The position numbers were made by a program, and so were the translations under genes. Positions 57,512-64,000 of a stretch of 64,000 bases of DNA are shown here, in pieces. Numbering within the stretch: position 1 is the stretch's first letter; each line of letters opens with the position of its first letter. Source of the stretch: Gremmenia infestans. Lineage: Eukaryota; Ascomycota; Leotiomycetes; Helotiales; Hamatocanthoscyphaceae. Location: positions 1,612,001 to 1,676,000 of the forward strand of contig JAFEVB010000002.1 of the NCBI GenBank assembly GCA_032629725.1, written 5' to 3'. A model generated the notes under the pieces. The model saw only the letters and a list, made by a program, of their open reading frames with translations. It was not told the DNA's origin and ran no database searches.

Positions 57512-58444
57512 GGCCGAAGTGGTGTCTGTAATTTGGTCTTAATGACTCTGGTATTGGAATTTCGGGATGTCGTGGAAGGTAAAATATTTCGTTGTGGACT
57601 TCTGGCTTGGTGAAAGGAGAAACATAATTTAAGTTTGTTCCTATCAAGAGATTCACTGAAGAAGCTGACAAGTGTAGACATGTCTCAGTCAGGGGATTAG
57701 AGAAAGTCATTGCCAGTTGATGAATAATGCGAGATCTTCTTCCATTGACTTAAACGTAGTTGACGTCATGAAATTCGATAAAGCAGTTTAGAATTGAACG
57801 TCGCATATCCTTCTTAGGTGCATGGTCAAAATGAACATCAGCCCTGTAGTACCTTTGAATATTAGTCTAGCTCGAGGTATATAGATCCGAGCTGAGTAGT
57901 TCTAATTTGCAAGTGACTAAGATACCTTGAAAGAAATCCTGGACCTGCGTGTATTTGCTAATATGAATTATAGTTTACAAAAAGGGGGAGATCAAGACGG
58001 GGATATTAAGGTATTTCCACCCCTAGATTTATTCTCCTGCAAGAGAGACTATTCATGCTTCATAGGTTATCACCCTAAAGTATCTCTGATCCTGATCCAC
58101 ATCCACGTCCTTCGTATCTTGGTGTAGATGGAATTTCTCTCATACCATCGTAATTCCACAAACTTGTTCTGGCCTCACTAATATTCATGCTTCTTCCCAA
58201 ACCACACTCTAAGAATCTTATACAAGGGGGTGAACTGAGTAATCATGCCAGTATGATGTTGAATCATGGGGCCGAATACATAGTCATTCAAACTAAAGGT
58301 GAAGTTTACATGAATCGACGATGACGTTCATCTCCCTGGATATCTAGGTAGCTTCCTGCGGCTTGAAACTAGAGGTAATCCATAGATTTATTATAGAGTA
58401 TACTAGGTACATTGCAATCTGCGGTGGGCTCTAAGCTCCTTGAC
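57512..58444. other. Spacer inside the F-box array
   Basis: No relic or gene recognised in this 0.9 kb. Confidence 0.4.
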
Positions 58445-59414
58445 TCAGTCCGTCATCTCCTGGCGCCGCAACTCCTGGCCTTCATCAAAACGCTTCTCCC
58501 ACTCCTCATGACGCCTCTCTAACTCTCCCTGCGAGATACCTTGGGCTAGGCCATTCTTCTCAATGTCCTCCTGCTCTACAAAGAACTCAATACTAGCGTC
58601 CGATTCATCATGGAGAATATCGTCAAGATGGCACCTCACATTCTCCCTCAATTTTGTGGTGTCCTCATCACAATAATAAATCCACTTCAAGTTCTCAACA
58701 AGCTCACCCACCCTCATGTCTCTCAGCTCAATCTTTCGGTCCAGCGTCGTAAATATTGCCATCATGCAAGAGTAGTACATGTTATTTGGCAACCAGCCCA
58801 GTGTTAATAGGTCGATCAACGGATCAATTTGACAGGGCTCGCAGGGTGGGTGGACGCCGTTACAAAAGGTGCCATCGATGGGTACCTTTCCATGCCTCGC
58901 CCAATGTAGAGGATAGAACGCCTTACATGTGAGTCCAAGACACGTCGAACCCACGCGGTTGTCTTTCAGAAAGTCAAAGATCTCGTGGTGTATTTCAGGA
59001 AGGAGGGTGACGAGCGTGAGGGGTGGGCCTGTAGGCAGGCTTGTCAGCTCGAGGCTTGTTCTCAGGAGTGGACCTACTAACCTTCACCTGTATGACTCAT
59101 GGGGCCCATCAAATCTCTCGATGCTAATCCCAATCCTTCGTCTCCTTCCTCCGTAGGAACGTCAAATCCCTTCAAACTCTCCATATCTTCTATGTCTGCA
59201 TCGTACTCTAAGCTCTCCGACCCAGCGACATCTGCCTCCCCGTCTAAGCTCCTCTGGCAATAGTCTGGTCATGGTGTTCGTCAAATGCTGTGGTGCAGGG
59301 TCTTAGATTTCCTGTTGACGCTCCGTCCGGTCTAGTAGTCAACGGACTGGCAGCGACTTGTGCCCTAGCGTTCTTGAAGTCTTCGATGGGCTCCTCTTGT
59401 AGTGACGCCTCCAT
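58445..59414 (-). pseudogene. F-box-like protein, copy 4, frameshift in exon 1
   Basis: Exon 2 (59028-58445) is open: LLPEIHHEIFDFLKDNRVGSTCLGLTC, KAFYPLHWARHGKVPI, then a long charged C-terminal helix (GELERRHEEWEKRFDE). A 53-nt intron (GTTAGT..TACAG) joins exon 1. Exon 1 starts MEASLQEEPIEDFK at 59414 but stops at TAG 59244-59246; from the same spot another frame continues SLDGEADVAGSESLEYD straight to the splice site in the right phase. A single-base loss around 59246-59258 explains this. A shorter protein from ATG 59184 (MESLKGFDVPTEE) would still include the whole F-box. Confidence 0.75.
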
Positions 59415-59844
59415 CGTTGGTATTGTGTTGATGTGGACGAGTTGGTGATGTGAAAGGGTAGAAAGTCTGATAGTTGGTAGGTTTGGTATGACTCTGGCGA
59501 GGAAAGGAGAGTCGAAGCCGCTCGCTTAAAACTAGCGCCGAAATTGAATGTCAATAACAGATCGCTGTGTGTTAGATTCACATTTACCATGTCACAAGTT
59601 CTAAAGCACAAAAAGCTACGAAACGTGAGCAAGCTAAGTGACAAGGCGGTTTGAACTGGGAAACAGAAAAACAATGCATCAAAAGATGGTATTCAACAGC
59701 GATCGGACCCTAATTACAAGAGCAACGAAACCACCATCGCTGTCAGGATCCTTTCAAGACCACAACCCCGTAGAGTTTCATAACACAACTATCACCAACC
59801 ACAATCCAAAGCCCCATCCAAGTTTGCAAGAATCCACCATCACA
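59415..59844. other. Spacer inside the F-box array
   Basis: No gene or relic recognised. Confidence 0.4.
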
Positions 59845-60391
59845 TCAGATCCAGAAACCTGACTTAAAGCTAGTATCCATAGTCCTCTCCTTATTCAACT
59901 CCGCCATTCTCTCCTCAGTCACAAACTTCTCACCAACGTGATCGTAAACCAAGCCTGCAGCATCCATCCAACCCGTCAAGTAATTGAACAGCATCTTCTT
60001 CATCTCAAGGTTTCCGTCCTTGGTAAAATGAAGCTTTCTAAGAGGGACCTTCAATTTGTACATGTCCACATGGACCTTGTAGAATTTCTTGCAGGTCACG
60101 CCGAGACAGGCTGATGCCGTGGAGCCGATATGTTTGAGGATTGTCTTGTGCACTTCGGGGGGTAAGGAGGCGAGTGTGAGAGGTGGTGTAATCGGAGGCC
60201 CTACAAATAATATTGTTAGATTCTTGTGGGAAAAAAGATGAAAGGGTTGTTGTACCTGGATTTGGAAGTCTCAAGATGACAGGGACTGGAGACTTTGGTT
60301 CAGACACCTCTGGGCTCTCTTTCGTAGATTCCCCATCTGAAATATCCTCGTTGGATGATTCTGGCGTATTGGCTTTTTTGGGAGAAGCCAT
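59845..60391 (-). CDS. F-box-like protein, copy 5
   Basis: Exon 1 60391-60256 (MASPKKANTPESSNED, acidic Ser-rich), intron 60201-60255 (GTACAA..TGTAG, 55 nt, branch TCTAACA), exon 2 60200-59845; 163 aa. Motif LPPEVHKTILKHIGSTASACLGVTC, then KKFYKVHVDMYKLKVP and TGWMDAAGLVYDHVG. Fully open, with the same phase-1 intron position. The acidic exon 1 ending in an LRLPNP-type stretch is shared in style with copies 1 and 4. Confidence 0.78.
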
Positions 60392-60679
60392 TGATCGTGT
60401 ATTGAATGCAGGCCACCAGATTTGGCTACAAGTAAAGTTAAGTTGGGAAGGGGGAATTCTTTTTAATTTCACCCTCTAGAGCTGGTTACCAGACATGTCT
60501 GGAATTCAAAAGATGTCGTGCCACAGTGACATTCTATTTAGAGTCTATTGCTCACGAACCTATATCCGCCCCACGAAAAATCGATTTGTCAATGCAAGCG
60601 TAGAATCCTGTGCATCGAAGGCCCGGGTAAGATCTTGTTCACACAAGACACCCAATAATTCTCCATAGTAATATACCAC
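60392..60679. other. Spacer inside the F-box array
   Basis: Short noncoding stretch between copies 5 and 6. Confidence 0.4.
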
Positions 60680-61130
60680 CTACAAAACGCGGTGTTTAAT
60701 CACTGTGCCTAAGTTCTTCAAGTTTCGGGAAACCTCACGAACAGGTGTGCCCTGCTCTCCATATCGAAGCATCCATTCCAACTTCTCGATCGAGTTGAAT
60801 CCACTCTGCCATATCTTGTTGATACTAGTCACTTCCTTTGGACGTACGAAGATCTTGCTAGAAAAGAATAGCTCGTATCCCGCTTTATGCACCCAGTCGT
60901 AAAGCAAGTTCGGAAGGCTTGAGCGGTTACCGAAGTGGTTAAATCTAAGCTCTCGTTCTCTGCAGATTGCCGCAATCGCATTGATACTGGTCGTCGAAAC
61001 CCACCCTGTCGTGAATTGTCTGGTGGATAGCGTAGAACTTCTTGCAAGTCAGTCCGAGACATTCTAAGTATTTGGAACGGAGGTTTTCAAAGAAAAGCAG
61101 TTCCAGTTCTGTAGGAAGGGTTATAAGCTA
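60680..61130 (-). pseudogene. F-box-like protein, copy 6, degenerate
   Basis: LITLPTELELLFFENLRSK and ECLGLTCKKFYAIHQTIHD are in one frame ending at TAG after CGNLQRTRA. Around 60960 the sense moves to another frame (RERELRFNHFGNRSS, then LLYDWVHKAGYELFF) and runs to 60680. Immediately upstream of the F-box the frame contains TAG (~61130), preceded by open sequence but without a usable intron. One frameshift and one stop: pseudogene. The C-terminal half keeps a well-formed helical region, so decay is recent. Confidence 0.75.
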
Positions 61131-62262
61131 TTGACCAAGCTTACTTTGTTGAACCTTAGGAAATGCTATTAGTGCTCCTGAGTCTGTCTCATTATTGACA
61201 CTGCTTGGTCTGTTGTTTGAAGTAATGCGCAGAAGATTTCTTTGTGGATGCCTAACTTAGAGTAGAAGATTGTGAAAATTAAAATGAAAAGAATGAAACA
61301 GTATATTACATTTTGTATAACGCGACGTAGGGAAGTTGTTCCAGTGCTGATTAGTCACGTCGATTGGGGATTCGTCAACCAACAGGTGACACTTCCAACT
61401 TTTACAATAGCTAGAAATGGCTGGCTTGTGAATGCGGCGTTATAGTTGCGCGTTCTGTAACAGGTTTGCGAGGAATTGGCTTCGGCGCAGATGGTTTCTT
61501 AACCACGGCCTCGTCAACTTCCTCGATTGGATAAATTGTTGCGTGCTGCAAAATAGGAGCTAGTAATAGGTTAGTTTCTAGCTGAGATTAGTAGGGAGTG
61601 TGCTAATTATACCTGTTGCATTTCGAATGTCCGGCATATGAGGCTCCTGGGAACCTGCTGTGTTCATCACAGAAGGCAATGGACCTAGGGTGCCCTGCTA
61701 TTCATATATGTACATCGAAGATGGAAACTCTGCCTTTGCCTTCTTGGTCTTCGAATTGGCTTGGGGGAACATTCATCAGCTTCATTTAACATGTGATAAG
61801 TTCAGGGCCTGATACTCACATTTAGCTTTCTTTGGCGACACCCGTAAATACTTCCAAGCTTTTCGTACACGAGCGAAAGACTTTCTTTGTATAGAGCCTA
61901 ATCTTGTCTTGAAATTTGCAATAGACATTATTAACACTGTGGATCTGTGCCTCCGATCGATTATGAAAGGGTTTGTAATGTTAATGCCGACGTGGACACT
62001 GATGCGAATCATTACCCCTCGACGAATCATCCTTGCATTAGGCAAGCACTCTGAAACTTGTATAGATTTGGTGAATGAGAAGTAGCGTCATTTGTGAAAT
62101 CGAGTCACAATTATGCTTAGTCTCATAACGTGCATATGATTACAGGGAAGACTTTTAGGCAAACCTTTCGAGTGTACATAGCTTATTTCACGCCTAGCAT
62201 AAAATATTCTGCGTTGTTTATAGATAAAGCGTAGCTGCGTTTCCTACATTCGATAATACGTT
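61131..62262. other. Spacer; possible tiny exon
   Basis: Mostly noncoding. On the minus strand ~61575-61440 an open stretch (IYPIEEVDEAVVKKPS ... TPHSQASHF) has coding-like composition and is preceded by an acceptor TTTTGCAG, but no start or partner exon could be built. Confidence 0.35.
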
Positions 62263-62607
62263 CTAATCTAGAACCCTAGGAACAGAATCTTTATATCTAA
62301 CAGTAGCTCGTTTTCTCTCTTTACTTAAACACGCTAGTTGTTCCCCCCAAACCCATTTCAGACTTGTTCTAAAATCAAAGACTCTGTTTACTATAGTACT
62401 CCCGTCCCACAAGAATAAATCTGGCCCCTTCCATTGTTCTAGCAAGTCTGCCAGAGCAGTATACCCCTCACTGAACGCCAAGGTATTCAGCCCCTGTGTA
62501 TTAGACGTTAAGTTTGATTCTTTTTCTGAATTACCCTCGCCCAAGACTGTATCTAGAGGTAGCAACTTGGGATGGTATGTTTCATGGACTTCATATAATG
62601 CGTTCCT
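62263..62607 (-). pseudogene. F-box array copy 7, C-terminal fragment
   Basis: The minus strand is open from ~62607 to TAG at 62263: ALYEVHETYHPKLLPLD matches the part just after GLTCK in sister copies, then ADLLEQWKGPDLFLWDG carries the W-K-G-P block. The F-box core and GLTCK are missing upstream: a stop at 62608-62610 and unrelated sequence replace them. Judged a 5'-truncated copy. Confidence 0.6.
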
Positions 62608-62974
62608 CTAGGGAAAGATCAAAGACTCTCCGATTTATTGATTCATATAGTCTACGTGGCTCGTTACTCCACTTGCCAGGCATTCGCTCTTCGACTGGAC
62701 TTTTCAAACGCTATAATCGCTAAGGAGCAACTTTGATTTAATAAAGTAGATAGATATGAAGCAATATAAGTAAAGCCGAGAATCGTGGCTACTGTATGTT
62801 ATGTACAATTCATTTTCTAGGTGACATAAGACAATATTATGAACCCCGAGTCTTCCTTACTATCATCTAAGTATATGAATCAACACGTCTCCTCTCCTCC
62901 ACCAATGTACAAACCCAATGCAACTCGTCATCCACCTATCAACCCATCCTTAGCCCCACATCCCATATCCCAAC
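62608..62974. other. Spacer inside the F-box array
   Basis: A 30-codon minus-strand ORF (62683-62591, MPGKWSNEPRRLYES) overlaps the fragment of copy 7 in another frame; otherwise nothing seen. Confidence 0.35.
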
Positions 62975-63709
62975 CTACCACCTTCCCCCTCCAGGCCTCC
63001 ACCTTACTCTACCACCGCTACCCCCATCCCTCTTCATTCCCATAATCTCCGCATACCTCTCCTTCGTAACCCACTGTGCAGCCCTCTTTTCATCCATTCC
63101 AGAAGCCCGCACATACGCCAGTTTCAACTCACTACCCTTCCACTTACTCAACAGAAGATCCAGCCGGTCTGGATGGCTGCTCCCCAGCGCCTTGCGTATC
63201 CATCTTTCCATCCGGTCTGGTATTATCGTACCGCATCGTAGATCGCGCCAGCAGTCGGGGCAGAAGCTTTTAGAGAGCAGGACGGTGTCGTAGAGGGAGC
63301 GGTGTAGGGGGTTGAGGGTTTTGCAGGTTAGGCCTAGGTAGGGAGTCAATTTTGTTACAGTGGTTTGTGGGAAATGGCCTTTCTGGGTGGGGGGTACTGG
63401 GGATTTGGGAAAGTACTTAGGGAAGGGTTGTTTGTAAGTATATATACTCATGTATGTAGGTATGTATAGTCAGATAAGGATAGTATAAAGAAGTGACTTA
63501 CCAAAGCACGTTGAGTTTATCGGGCCGAGGTATTTCATGATATTGAGAAGAAGTTCATTTGGTAGTCTCAAAATATGTGACTTCTTCTTTTTCATCCACT
63601 TTTTCTTCTTTTCGTCGGCTGGAGGAAGTGTTACAAATGGACGAAGTCCTAAAGCCATAGGGATAGCAATTGTCAGATCGTGTTCTAACGAGTTCCATAG
63701 AGTCTGCAT
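62975..63709 (-). CDS. F-box-like protein, copy 8
   Basis: Exon 1 63709-63502, intron 63334-63501 (GTAAGT..CCTAG, 168 nt), exon 2 63333-62975; 188 aa. Exon 1 contains a Lys-rich patch (DEKKKKWMKKKKSH) and LRLPNELLLNIMKYLGPINSTCF; the intron falls inside the conserved G-L-T-C-K motif rather than before the F-box. Exon 2 continues GLTCKTLNPLHRSLYDT, then LLSKWKGSELKLAYV and a Gly/Arg-rich tail. The start at 63709 is the first in-frame ATG; MALGLRPFVTLPP at residue 18 is an alternative. The different intron position suggests that in this copy the usual intron was lost and another gained, or that an upstream exon lies outside my model. Confidence 0.72.
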
Positions 63710-64000
63710 TATCGTGGATCCGTTGCAATTTCTTGTACATCGGCATGATGATTTTATCGAATGTTTGCGGAGGGGTGGATTGTTATCTGTAAGAATTAGG
63801 ATCTGGAGGTCTTCTCTTTTATAGCCGCAATAAGTTAATAGTTTTCGTCGATAGGTGGACTATTTCCCGTGAATGTACTTCTGGGATGTGAATCCATACA
63901 AACAACCCAAGAAGGTTAATATTCGATGTAACAATCAGGCAGTCAATTTCGATATAAGTCTACTGGATTGTCTAATAACATCATATTCCTCTACCGTAGC
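63710..64000. other. Window edge, no gene seen
   Basis: Upstream flank of F-box copy 8. Confidence 0.4.

Noticed and set aside
1..64000. tRNA genes, complete rRNA genes, CRISPR arrays, prokaryotic operons, intact transposons
   Set aside because: None seen by eye on either strand. A eukaryotic intron-rich layout excludes CRISPR and operon readings; tRNA and transposon absence is not proven without a scan.

Overview
The window is nuclear DNA of a filamentous ascomycete fungus. Nearly every gene is split by short GT-AG introns (42-184 nt) with CTAAC/CTGAC-like branch sites close to the acceptor. The repertoire is typical of Pezizomycotina: Zn2Cys6 regulators, a NB-ARC/TPR NLR, a WSC-domain copper radical oxidase, a GH28 polygalacturonase and F-box arrays. 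A plant-associated leotiomycete-like fungus would fit, but that is inference; no rRNA or other marker gene is present. Exon coordinates below were assembled by hand from splice signals and reading-frame continuity.

Layout. 0-2.8 kb: the 3' end of an MFS transporter gene with an in-frame stop, then an ochratoxinase-type amidohydrolase. 3.4-9.9 kb: four coiled-coil protein genes of unknown function, the last a multiply broken pseudogene. 11.0-16.0 kb: a compact set of SDR reductase, divergent Zn2Cys6 regulator and class I O-methyltransferase, which looks like a small metabolic cluster. 17.7-25.7 kb: four lineage-specific low-complexity, coiled-coil or AT-hook proteins. 26.3-33.5 kb: a conserved housekeeping block with proteasome beta5 (PRE2), threonylcarbamoyl-AMP synthase (SUA5) and coatomer zeta (RET3), plus one Zn2Cys6 regulator. 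34.5-38.5 kb: a decayed multi-pass membrane protein gene and a regulator whose C-terminus looks frameshifted. 39.0-45.5 kb: two small unknown proteins, an NLR and an aldo/keto reductase. 47.5-54.6 kb: three secreted proteins (WSC + copper radical oxidase, pepsin-fold protein with altered catalytic motifs, polygalacturonase). 54.7-63.7 kb: a one-strand tandem array of eight F-box-like genes or pseudogenes plus one short relic.

Themes. Housekeeping genes sit as an island between fast-evolving blocks. About eight loci carry visible disablements (in-frame stops, single-base frameshifts). The F-box array and the coiled-coil block are the best candidates for undescribed biology: both are local duplications in which intact and decaying copies lie side by side.
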